Of a DNA stretch of 64,000 nt, positions 38,389 through 46,652 are shown piece after piece. Position 1 is the stretch's first letter. Each line of letters starts with the position of its first letter. Made by a program: the position numbers and the translations under genes. Source of the stretch: Clostridia bacterium (GTDB lineage: Bacteria; Bacillota; Clostridia; TANB77; CAG-508). The stretch spans positions 1 to 64,000 of the forward strand of contig JAFUYJ010000013.1 in assembly GCA_017470645.1 (NCBI GenBank), given 5' to 3'. The notes under the pieces are model-generated. The model did not search any database. It saw nothing but the letters and a program-made list of their open reading frames with translations, and was not told the DNA's origin.

Positions 38389-38413
38389 ATTGCAAAACTA
38401 AGGAGATAAGAAA

Positions 38414-39346
38414 ATGCAAGGTAAAATAGCGGTTATAATACCATGTTACAATGAAAGCAAAACAATTGAAAAAGTTGTAAAGGATTACAAAACAGTTCTT
38501 CCAGAGGCAGATATATATGTCTATGATAACAATTCAAAAGATGGAACAGACGAAATTGCAAGAAATGCAGGTGCAATAGTAAGATACGAAACAAAGCAAG
38601 GAAAAGGAAACGTTATTCGCACCATGTTTAGAGATATTGATGCAGATTGTTATTTAATGGTAGATGGAGATGACACATATCCTGCAGAAAATGCAAGAGA
38701 AATGTGTGAATATGTCTTAAAGGACAATGTTGACATGGTGATAGGAGATAGATTATCATCAACATATTTTCAAGAGAATAAAAGACCATTTCACAATCTA
38801 GGAAATAAGATGGTTAGAGGCCTTATAAATAAAATTTTCAAAAATAGTATAAATGATATTATGACAGGGTATAGAGCATTTAGTTATAAATTCGCAAAAA
38901 CATTTCCAATTTTATCTAAAGGATTTGAAATAGAAACGGAAATGTCAATACATGCAGTTGATAAAAACTTTACATTAAAAGAAATACCAGTTCAGTATAG
39001 AGATAGACCAGAAGGAAGTACCTCAAAACTAAGTACTTTTAAGGATGGAGCAAGAGTTTTAAAAACAATAGCTACTTTATTTAAAGAATATAAGCCTACA
39101 TTATTTTTTAATACAATATCTATATTCTTTTATATAGTTTCATTAATACTTGCAGTTCCAGTATTTAACGAATACTTCGATACAGGATTAGTACCTAGGT
39201 TCCCAAGTTTAATAGTAGCAGGAATTTTTCTAGTTGTTGCTTTGTTATTAAATATAACTGGAATAATTTTGCAGGTAATAGTAAAAAAACATAGACAATT
39301 ATTTGAATTACAATTAAATCAGGTTTGTATATTAAAGAATAAATAG
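38414..39346 (+). CDS. GT2 glycosyltransferase (polyprenyl-phosphate sugar synthase-like)
   Basis: The 310-residue protein has a GT-A domain with VIIPCYNESKTIEKVV, DNNSKDGTDE and the DxD-type MVDGDDTYPA, and two C-terminal membrane helices. It resembles DPM1-like enzymes that load a sugar on undecaprenyl phosphate. The two GT-C paralogues on either side (35791 and 39357) are the natural users of such a donor. Confidence 0.88.
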   Translation: MQGKIAVIIPCYNESKTIEKVVKDYKTVLPEADIYVYDNNSKDGTDEIARNAGAIVRYETKQGKGNVIRTMFRDIDADCYLMVDGDDTYPAENAREMCEYVLKDNVDMVIGDRLSSTYFQENKRPFHNLGNKMVRGLINKIFKNSINDIMTGYRAFSYKFAKTFPILSKGFEIETEMSIHAVDKNFTLKEIPVQYRDRPEGSTSKLSTFKDGARVLKTIATLFKEYKPTLFFNTISIFFYIVSLILAVPVFNEYFDTGLVPRFPSLIVAGIFLVVALLLNITGIILQVIVKKHRQLFELQLNQVCILKNK

Positions 39347-39356
39347 GGAGATACAA

Positions 39357-40889
39357 ATGAAAAAAATTGATAAATTGGAAAATATAGCAGCAACTATAAT
39401 AAAAATTATTTTTTTAATACTAATTGTTTTTCTATTGATATATAGCATAATGGAAAGTGCAAATATAATATATACTAAGCTTACAAATGAACATACTGTT
39501 CATAATAAGGATAATGTGATTGTTAATATTTTAGGCATAATGTTAACATGTATTATTGCAACTGTAGTAAGAGTTAAGAGAATAAAAATAAGTAAAAATG
39601 TAGTGTATGTATGCATGATATTATGGTTTGTAATTAGTGTGGCATGGATATTTATGACAGACTTGAGTCCAAAAGCAGATTCTTTATTCACATTAAATTC
39701 AGCAGAAGAGATTTTACGAGGTGATTATTCTGCACTGAAAGAAGGAGGGTATTTGTATGTATACCCTCAACAATATGGACTTACATTGTTCTTTTGTTTA
39801 ATATCATTAGTATTTAAACGAAGTGCATATTTAATAATTCAGCTAATAAATGTATTTGTGCTTAGTTTAGTGTTTTTTTGTGTATATAAAATTGTTCAAA
39901 TTTTATTTAATAATGAGAAAATTTCTAGATGTGTTTTGCTGGTATTAATATGTTTCGTTCCAATATCCATGTATATCACGTTCGTATATGGCAACTTAAT
40001 TGGTCTTGCTTTTTCATGCTTAGCTATTCTTTTTCAAATAAAGTATCTACAAAACGAAAAGAAAAGATATATATTAGGAATTGCTTTTTTTGCTAGTTTG
40101 GCAGTTTTAATCAAATCTAATTATCTTATTAATCTTATTGCAATTATATTATTATTTATATATGAAATGATCTTTAAAAATAAACTAAAATACATCGTTC
40201 CAATTTTTTTAGTTATAGTTTGTTATGTTGCAATGACGTATGCTACAAATTTTACAATGAAGTCAATAACGGGAATTGAAAGAAATAAAGGAACTCCAAC
40301 GGTAACTTGGATAGCAATGGGAATGCAAGAAGGGCCGATGGCACAGGGGTGGTACAATCAGTATAATTTAAATACATATGTAAAAAGCAATTATGATTAT
40401 GAGAAAACGTCAGAAAAAGCTAAAAAGAATATAAAAAAATCTATAAGTGAATTTAAGAAAAAGCCAAATTATGCAGTTAAGTTTTTTGTTAACAAAACGC
40501 TTTCACAATGGAATAACCCAACATTTCAATGCATATGGATTAATTTATATAGAAAGCCTGAACATTTCTACAATCCAATTGTAAAAAGTGTATTAACTAA
40601 AGATGGAAAACTAGGAAAAGCATTAACAAAATATACAGATATAATGCAAACGTTAATTTTGTTCGGAACAACGATGTATATAGTGTTAGATTTCAAGAAA
40701 ATAAAAATGAAAGAATTGATATTTGCTATTATATTTATAGGAGGATTTATTTTTCATATTGTTTGGGAAGCAAAATGCCAATATGCAATAACATATTTTG
40801 TTTTGTTAATTCCTTATAGTGTTTTAGGGTATTATAAAATAGGTAATAAAATAAATAAAATTATAGATTTAAGGAGAAAAAATGCATAA
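39357..40889 (+). CDS. Multi-pass membrane glycosyltransferase (GT-C type) B, paralogue of A
   Basis: The protein has the same length (510 aa) and the same order of motifs as the gene at 35791: DLSPKADSLFTLNSAEEIL, GGYLYVYPQQYGLTLFF, MGMQEGPMAQGWYNQYN, SQWNNPTFQCIWIN. The two flank an LCP gene and a GT2 gene, so this looks like a duplicated unit. The last 8 bp overlap the next gene. Confidence 0.8.
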   Translation: MKKIDKLENIAATIIKIIFLILIVFLLIYSIMESANIIYTKLTNEHTVHNKDNVIVNILGIMLTCIIATVVRVKRIKISKNVVYVCMILWFVISVAWIFMTDLSPKADSLFTLNSAEEILRGDYSALKEGGYLYVYPQQYGLTLFFCLISLVFKRSAYLIIQLINVFVLSLVFFCVYKIVQILFNNEKISRCVLLVLICFVPISMYITFVYGNLIGLAFSCLAILFQIKYLQNEKKRYILGIAFFASLAVLIKSNYLINLIAIILLFIYEMIFKNKLKYIVPIFLVIVCYVAMTYATNFTMKSITGIERNKGTPTVTWIAMGMQEGPMAQGWYNQYNLNTYVKSNYDYEKTSEKAKKNIKKSISEFKKKPNYAVKFFVNKTLSQWNNPTFQCIWINLYRKPEHFYNPIVKSVLTKDGKLGKALTKYTDIMQTLILFGTTMYIVLDFKKIKMKELIFAIIFIGGFIFHIVWEAKCQYAITYFVLLIPYSVLGYYKIGNKINKIIDLRRKNA

Positions 40890-41358
40890 CAAGAAAGTAA
40901 TGTTTATTTCAAGTAATGGAGGACACTTAAGTGAACTTATGCAACTAAAAAGTTTATTTAAAAAGTTTGACTACCATATAGTAACTGAAAAAGCCAAAAG
41001 TAATCATTATTTACAAGAGGAATATAGAGATAAAATAACTTTTTTGGTCTATGGAACAAAGAAAAATCCATTTACATATTTTTTCGTTTGTTTATTTAAT
41101 TTTATAAAAAGCTTAATTATATTTTTTAAACAAAAACCAGACGTAATAGTAACTACTGGAACACATACTGCAGTTCCAATGTGTTATATTGCCAAGTTTT
41201 TTAGAAAAAAAGTAATTTATATAGAAACATTTGCTAATAGAAATACTAAAACCGTTGCTGGAAATTTAGTATATCCAATTGCAGATGTATTTGTGGTGCA
41301 ATGGGAAGAAATGTTAGAAAAATACCCAAAAGCAGAATACTGGGGGTGGATTTTTTAA
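40882..41358 (+). CDS. Alg14-like membrane subunit of a two-part glycosyltransferase
   Basis: The 158-residue protein has MFISSNGGHLSELMQLK at the start, an amphipathic/hydrophobic helix (~60-80), VIVTTGTHTAVPMCY and the C-terminal WEEMLEKYPKAEYWGWIF typical of Alg14/CpsF-like anchors. It recruits the catalytic Alg13-like subunit encoded directly after (stop and start abut: TAA then ATG). In streptococcal capsules such pairs add galactose or glucose. Confidence 0.9.
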   Translation: MHNKKVMFISSNGGHLSELMQLKSLFKKFDYHIVTEKAKSNHYLQEEYRDKITFLVYGTKKNPFTYFFVCLFNFIKSLIIFFKQKPDVIVTTGTHTAVPMCYIAKFFRKKVIYIETFANRNTKTVAGNLVYPIADVFVVQWEEMLEKYPKAEYWGWIF

Positions 41359-41851
41359 ATGATTTTTGTTACAGTTCGGAACTCAAGATAAAGAGTTTCC
41401 AAGGTTACTTTCAGAAGTTGAAAGATTAATTGAAATAGGTAAAATAGAAGAAAAAGTAATCGCCCAAATTGGCTATACTAAATTTGAAACAAAACTACCT
41501 AAAAGTCAAATGGAATTAATTGAGTTTACAACACCAAATCAAATACAAAAACTAATAAGAGAATCAAACTTTATTATTACTCATGGTGGAGTTGCAACAA
41601 TTATAGAAGGAATCAACAATGGAAAGAAAGTTATTGCAGTTCCAAGATTAAAAAAATACAAAGAACATGTAAATGACCATCAGTTGCAAATAATAGAGAA
41701 TTTTAATGATAGTGGTTATATCATAGGTATAAAAGAAGTATCTGAATTAGAAGATGTATTAAATAGAGTTAAAGAGTTTGAACCAAAAAATTATAAAAGT
41801 AATAATAAGGAGTTTGTAAATAAATTAGAGAAAACAATTGTGAATTTTTAG
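41359..41851 (+). CDS. Alg13-like catalytic subunit, split by a +1 frameshift at CGG
   Basis: The ATG at 41359 abuts the stop of the Alg14-like gene and gives MIFVTV, then CGG at 41377-41379 and a stop three codons later. Skipping the C at 41377 gives GTQDKEFPRLLSEVERL and onward, restoring the VTVGT opening that is near-invariant in this GT28-type family. The C-terminal donor site THGGVATIIEG and PRLKKYKEHVNDHQ is intact. The joined length is 163 residues, as expected. Starting instead at the TTG at 41366 would lose the first strand and the Gly of the loop. Confidence 0.92.
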
Positions 41852-41942
41852 TGAAAATAATTATTGAAATTATATTATAGAAAATATTTACAAATCAAGC
41901 AAAATATGAAATAATAAGAAAAAATCCTGGAGGATATTTCTT

Positions 41943-42644
41943 ATGAACACAAACGAAGATTTAATTAAAAAATTAGAATGGAATAATAATATAAAAAACA
42001 AAGAGGAAAAAGAAGTTTTAGCTAGGAAAATTGCGTCAAAAGTAAAAGATGGAGACGTGATTAGTTTTGGTTCTGGCACAACTTCTTTTTTAGCTGTTAA
42101 AGAGATAGAAAAAAGATGCAAAGATGAGGGACTTAATATAATTGCTATTCCAACATCTGAGCAAATAAAACAACTTTGTGAATATTTAGAAATAAAAACA
42201 GCAAATTTAGGTGATTATGAAATAAATTGGGGGTTCGATGGAGCAGATGAAGTGGACAAACATAATTGGTTAATTAAAGGTCTAGGCGGTGCAATGTATA
42301 AAGAAAAAATGAACCTAAAGAGCACTCCAATAGTATATATATTAGTTGACAAGTCTAAAATGGTACAACAACTTGGTGAAAGGTGCCCAGTTCCAGTTGA
42401 ATGTTATATAGATAAAGTTGAAAATGTAAAAGCAGAATTAGAAAAGTTAGGAGCATTAAAATTAGAAGTTCGTAAACAAAAAAACTCAGAAGAAGTATTT
42501 ATTACTGACAATGGAAACTATATTATTGATGCTAAATTTAACAAGATTGATGAAGATATGGAGAATAAAATTAATAGTATAGATGGAGTATTAGATAACG
42601 GATTATTCATTAATTATAAAAACATTGAAGTTATTATGCCTTAA
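41943..42644 (+). CDS. rpiA: Ribose-5-phosphate isomerase A
   Basis: The 233-residue protein has the RpiA landmarks SFGSGTTSFLAVK, IPTSEQIK, WGFDGADEVD, IKGLGGAMYKEKM and VPVECY. It interconverts ribose-5-phosphate and ribulose-5-phosphate. Its site inside a polymer locus suggests supply of ribulose-5-phosphate for a CDP-ribitol-type precursor, but no TarI/TarJ is present here, so this is only a possibility. The ribosome binding site is CTGGAGG; a weak TTTACA-like promoter may lie near 41888. Confidence 0.93.
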   Translation: MNTNEDLIKKLEWNNNIKNKEEKEVLARKIASKVKDGDVISFGSGTTSFLAVKEIEKRCKDEGLNIIAIPTSEQIKQLCEYLEIKTANLGDYEINWGFDGADEVDKHNWLIKGLGGAMYKEKMNLKSTPIVYILVDKSKMVQQLGERCPVPVECYIDKVENVKAELEKLGALKLEVRKQKNSEEVFITDNGNYIIDAKFNKIDEDMENKINSIDGVLDNGLFINYKNIEVIMP

Positions 42645-42686
42645 AAAGTTCCAAAATTATGCTAACATAAAGAGTTTTTAATGTCG

Positions 42687-42712
42687 TTAATATATAAACA
42701 TTTATATATTAA
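42687..42712. repeat. 12-bp perfect AT inverted repeat in the rpiA-GT4 gap
   Basis: TTAATATATAAA, a 2-nt gap, then its exact complement. The gap (42645-42738) shows no clear promoter, so this may be a regulatory site or a hairpin between the two genes. Confidence 0.6.
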
Positions 42713-42738
42713 AATAAAAATAAAGGAGATGGTGTCTT

Positions 42739-43848
42739 ATGGCAGACAGGAAGAAGATTTTATTTGCTGCATATTCACTTGATGTAGGTGGAATTGAAAC
42801 AGCTTTAGTTTCACTAATTAACTACTTAGCCAAAAAACATGACATAACATTAGTACTCGAGAAAAAACAAGGGGTATTCTTAAATCAACTTGATAAAAGT
42901 ATTGAAGTAATAGAATACACACCATCATATGCAAAAGTTAAATTTATTGCTAAATGCATTAATTTATATAAAAGAATGCAATTTAGTTCAAAATATAAAA
43001 ATCAATTTGATTTCGCATGTAGTTATGCAACATACTGTAAGATGGCTTCATTTGTTGCAAGAACAGCATCTGAAAATAATGCTTTATGGGTTCACAACAA
43101 TTATTATTACTTTTTTGATAGAAATGATTATAAGTTTAAACACTTCTTCAATTCTATAAATTCTCATAAATTTAAAAATGTTTTGTTTGTATCTGAAGAA
43201 GCAAAACAACAATACATTCAAAGATATGGAATACACGGCGAGAATGTGTTAACATGCAATAACTTAATAGACTATGAAAGAATATTAAGATTAGAAAATG
43301 AAGAAATAACATTAAAAAAAGACGAAAATGTTACCACTTTTATAAATGTTGCAAGACATGACGAACATCAAAAGAGAATAACTAGATTAATTGAAAGTGC
43401 AAAATTACTTAAGAAAGAAAATGAGAAATTTAGAATTTTATTAGTAGGTTCAGGAAATGACACAGAGGGTTATAAAAAGCTGGTTGAGAATAATAATTTG
43501 ACTGAGAATATTATATTTGTTGGAAAGCAAGCAAATCCATATCCATACTTTAAAATGTCTGATTGCGTTATTCTAACCTCTGACTATGAGGGATATCCGG
43601 TTACATATATAGAGGCAAAAGTGTTAAATAAGCCTATAATTACAACCGATGTTTCAGATAGTAAGCAGGATATTGAAGATAAATTTGGTTTGGTCACAGA
43701 AAAAACAACAAAAGATATATATGAAGCTATGAGGTATTTTATAAAAAACGGATATAATATAAAAGAAAAATTTGATCCAGAAAAATTTAACAATGAAATA
43801 GTAAATAAAGTAGAAAAAATAATAAATGGGAAAGTTAAAGTTTATTAG
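42739..43848 (+). CDS. GT4 family glycosyltransferase
   Basis: The 369-residue GT-B enzyme has an N-terminal domain with AAYSLDVGGIETALVSLINYL and a C-terminal donor site with FINVARHDEHQKRITRLI and the EX7E region SDYEGYPVTYIEAKVLNKP. It transfers a sugar from a nucleotide donor at the cytoplasmic face. The ribosome binding site is TAAAGGAG. The following gene starts 16 bp later. Confidence 0.9.
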   Translation: MADRKKILFAAYSLDVGGIETALVSLINYLAKKHDITLVLEKKQGVFLNQLDKSIEVIEYTPSYAKVKFIAKCINLYKRMQFSSKYKNQFDFACSYATYCKMASFVARTASENNALWVHNNYYYFFDRNDYKFKHFFNSINSHKFKNVLFVSEEAKQQYIQRYGIHGENVLTCNNLIDYERILRLENEEITLKKDENVTTFINVARHDEHQKRITRLIESAKLLKKENEKFRILLVGSGNDTEGYKKLVENNNLTENIIFVGKQANPYPYFKMSDCVILTSDYEGYPVTYIEAKVLNKPIITTDVSDSKQDIEDKFGLVTEKTTKDIYEAMRYFIKNGYNIKEKFDPEKFNNEIVNKVEKIINGKVKVY

Positions 43849-43863
43849 TGAAAGGAATTAAAA

Positions 43864-44812
43864 ATGCCTAAGATAAGTGTGGTAGTTCCAGTATATAATA
43901 CTGAAAAATACATAGAGAAATGTTTAAATTCAATATTAGCTCAAAAAAATGTAAGCATAGAAATAATAATAGTAAATGATGGCTCAACTGACAATTCAGC
44001 GTCGATAATAAGAAACTATGAAACGCAGTTTCCTGATATTATAAAATATTTTGAAAAAGAAAACGGCGGATTATCAGATGCAAGAAATTACGGAGTGAGT
44101 AAGGCAACAGGTGATTATATATGCTTTGTAGATTCAGATGATTTTATTAATGAAGGATTGTTTGATAGTGCTATGCAATACATGTTAAAGAAAATTGATT
44201 TAATCAAATACAAATGTGTCAGAGTTGACGAAAACTACAATGAAATTGAGAGAATTGATGGTCCAATTTTTGAATGTAAAAGTGGACAAGATGCCTTTAA
44301 TACACTATATGCACAAGACGTTTTAATTGAACCAGCATGGCTGTATCTATATAGAAAAGATTTTTATGAAAGTAACAATTTCAGCTTCCCTATAAATAAA
44401 TATCACGAAGATTGGGCGATTGTTCCTTTTATATTAATTACAGCTAGTACTGTTGTTTCAACGAATGTTTATGGTTATAACTATGTTCAATCTTCAAATA
44501 GTATTACAAGAAATAATAATGACGAAAAGATTATTAAAAGAGCTTATGACATGTTAGAACACTATGATAATTTGATTTCTAGGATAAATAGTGCTAAAAT
44601 AGATAAGCGGTTCAGTAGAAAACTTTAAGATTTATATATCGAATTGTTTAATTTTAAAATTAGAAGAATTACCTAACCAATATCAGCTAGATTATATTAA
44701 AGAACTAAAAAAGAGAAAAGTAGCAGATAATATAAAGGTAAGAGATTTTAGACAATTGATAAAAAAGATATTATTAAAAATAAATATTAAGTATTATTTA
44801 AAATTGAGATAA
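43864..44812 (+). CDS. GT2 family glycosyltransferase, split by a +1 frameshift at CGG
   Basis: The GT-A domain is complete: ISVVVPVYNTEKYIEKCLNS, VNDGSTDNS, ENGGLSDARNYG and FVDSDDF. The zero frame reaches CGG at 44608-44610 and stops at 44626. Skipping the C at 44608 adds about 67 codons (GSVENFKIYISNCLILKLEEL, trimmed) ending at TAA 44810. The regained C-terminus has the helical, Lys-rich form usual in this GT2 family and brings the length to 315, close to the next GT2 (324). Only 16 bp then separate the genes, as elsewhere in the operon. Confidence 0.85.
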
Positions 44813-44828
44813 TAATTTGGAGGACAAA

Positions 44829-45800
44829 ATGCCAAAAGTAAGTGTAATTGTTCCAGTGTATAACGTTGAAAAATATATTGAAAAGTGCTTGAATAGCTTG
44901 GTAAATCAAACTTTACAGGATATAGAAATAATAATTGTTAATGATGGTTCAACTGACAATTCAGAAACAATAATAAAAAAATATATACAAAACAACCATG
45001 AAAATATTAAATATGTAACCAAAACAAACGGAGGCTTATCAGATGCAAGAAATTATGGAATGAAATATGCAACAGGTGAGTATATAGCTTTCTTAGATTC
45101 GGACGACTATGTAGATGTTACTATTTATGAAAAAATGTATAATAAGGCAATCGAAGAGAAATGCGATTTTGTTGAATGTGATTTTGTATGGAAATATGAT
45201 AATAAAGAAGTTAAAGATTGTGGAGAAATATACCACAACAAGCACGAAATGCTTGAGAAAGCAAGAGTTGTAGCTTGGAACAAATTGATTAAAAGAGAAC
45301 TAATTGAACAAACAAAAATAGAATTTCCAAAAGGTTTAAGATATGAAGATATTGAGTTTTTTTATAAATTATTACCGCACATTAAAAACTTTGGTTTTGT
45401 TAAAGAATATTTAATTTATTATATACAAAGAGGAAACTCAATAGCAAATACACAAAATGAAAAAACTAAAGATATCTTTATGGTGCTAGAAAATGTTATA
45501 AATTATTACAAAGATAACAATTTTTATGATGAATATGAGATAGAATTAGAATATTCATATACCCGTTTACTATTATGTAGTTCAATTCTCAGAATCATAA
45601 AAATAAAAGACAAAAAAATTAAAAGGGAGTTATTGAAACAAACTTGGAGTAATTTAAATAGTAAATTTCCTAATTGGAAGAAAAATAGAATTTTAAAAAT
45701 AAATAAAAATTGGAAAAATAGGTATATGAAGTGCTTGAACAGTTTTACGTATACGCTTTCTTGCAAAATTTTAGAGATTGCTTTCAAAACTATCAAATAG
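44829..45800 (+). CDS. GT2 family glycosyltransferase
   Basis: At 324 residues it opens MPKVSVIVPVYNVEKYIEKC and has VNDGSTDNSE, TNGGLSDARNYG and FLDSDDY. It is a close relative of the upstream GT2 and the likely product of local duplication. I chose the ATG at 44829 behind TTTGGAGG; a TTG at 44817 would overlap that site. Confidence 0.9.
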   Translation: MPKVSVIVPVYNVEKYIEKCLNSLVNQTLQDIEIIIVNDGSTDNSETIIKKYIQNNHENIKYVTKTNGGLSDARNYGMKYATGEYIAFLDSDDYVDVTIYEKMYNKAIEEKCDFVECDFVWKYDNKEVKDCGEIYHNKHEMLEKARVVAWNKLIKRELIEQTKIEFPKGLRYEDIEFFYKLLPHIKNFGFVKEYLIYYIQRGNSIANTQNEKTKDIFMVLENVINYYKDNNFYDEYEIELEYSYTRLLLCSSILRIIKIKDKKIKRELLKQTWSNLNSKFPNWKKNRILKINKNWKNRYMKCLNSFTYTLSCKILEIAFKTIK

Positions 45801-45834
45801 CTAAAAGGTACTTTTTATTCAAAATGTCAAACAC

Positions 45835-45863
45835 TTGAAAATATTATGAATTAAGTATAAAAT
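45835..45863 (+). promoter_or_regulatory. Sigma-A promoter for the second exporter cluster
   Basis: TTGAAA (45835-45840), 17 bp, TAAAAT (45858-45863), 35 bp before the ATPase gene. Confidence 0.85.
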
Positions 45864-45897
45864 AGATGTAAAAACTAGAAGGAGTGAAACAAAACTT

Positions 45898-46641
45898 ATG
45901 AGTAATAATGAAGAATATGCAATAATTGTAGAAGACGTACACAAAACATTTAGTGTATATTTAGACAAAGCAAATACAATTAAAGAAAAATTACTATTCC
46001 TTTTTTCGAGAAATAGAAAAGAAAAAAGAGAAGTTTTAAAAGGAATAAATTTAAAAATAAAAAAAGGAGAATCTGTTGCATTAATTGGCGTAAATGGCGG
46101 AGGAAAATCAACGCTGTTGAAGCTTATGACAAAAATCATTTATCCAAACAAAGGAAAGATTACAATTAATGGAAAACTGACATCGTTATTGGAACTTGGT
46201 GCAGGTTTTCATCCAGACTTTTCAGGAAGAGAAAATATTTATTTTAATGCTTCAATTTTTGGATTAACTAAAAAAGAAATTGACGACAGGTTAGAAGATA
46301 TAATAGAGTTTTCTGAGTTAAAGGATTATATAGATAATCCTGTAAGAACATATTCATCAGGAATGTTCATGAGATTAGCTTTCTCAGTAGCTATAAATGT
46401 TAATGCAGACATTCTATTAATAGATGAAATATTATCTGTAGGAGATCAACATTTTCAAGATAAATGTTACAGAAAGATGAAAGAACTCACTCAACAGGGA
46501 AAAACTATGGTTTTTGTAACACATAGTTTACAATCAGTAAGTGACCTATGTAATAGAGCTGTATGGCTTCACGAGGGAAAAATTCAGCTTGATGGAAATA
46601 GCCAAGAAGTTATACAAAAATATGTAGAAGCAACCAAATAG
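45898..46641 (+). CDS. Polysaccharide ABC exporter ATPase (second system)
   Basis: The 247-residue ATPase has Walker A GVNGGGKST, LLELGAGFHPDFSGRENIYFN, signature YSSGMFMRLAF and Walker B ILLIDEILSVGD. It belongs to the same family as the ATPase at 35009 but differs throughout. Its permease partner is at 49140-49916, so this is a separate export system. No C-terminal glycan-binding domain is present. Confidence 0.92.
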   Translation: MSNNEEYAIIVEDVHKTFSVYLDKANTIKEKLLFLFSRNRKEKREVLKGINLKIKKGESVALIGVNGGGKSTLLKLMTKIIYPNKGKITINGKLTSLLELGAGFHPDFSGRENIYFNASIFGLTKKEIDDRLEDIIEFSELKDYIDNPVRTYSSGMFMRLAFSVAINVNADILLIDEILSVGDQHFQDKCYRKMKELTQQGKTMVFVTHSLQSVSDLCNRAVWLHEGKIQLDGNSQEVIQKYVEATK

Positions 46642-46652
46642 GAGGAAGATTA

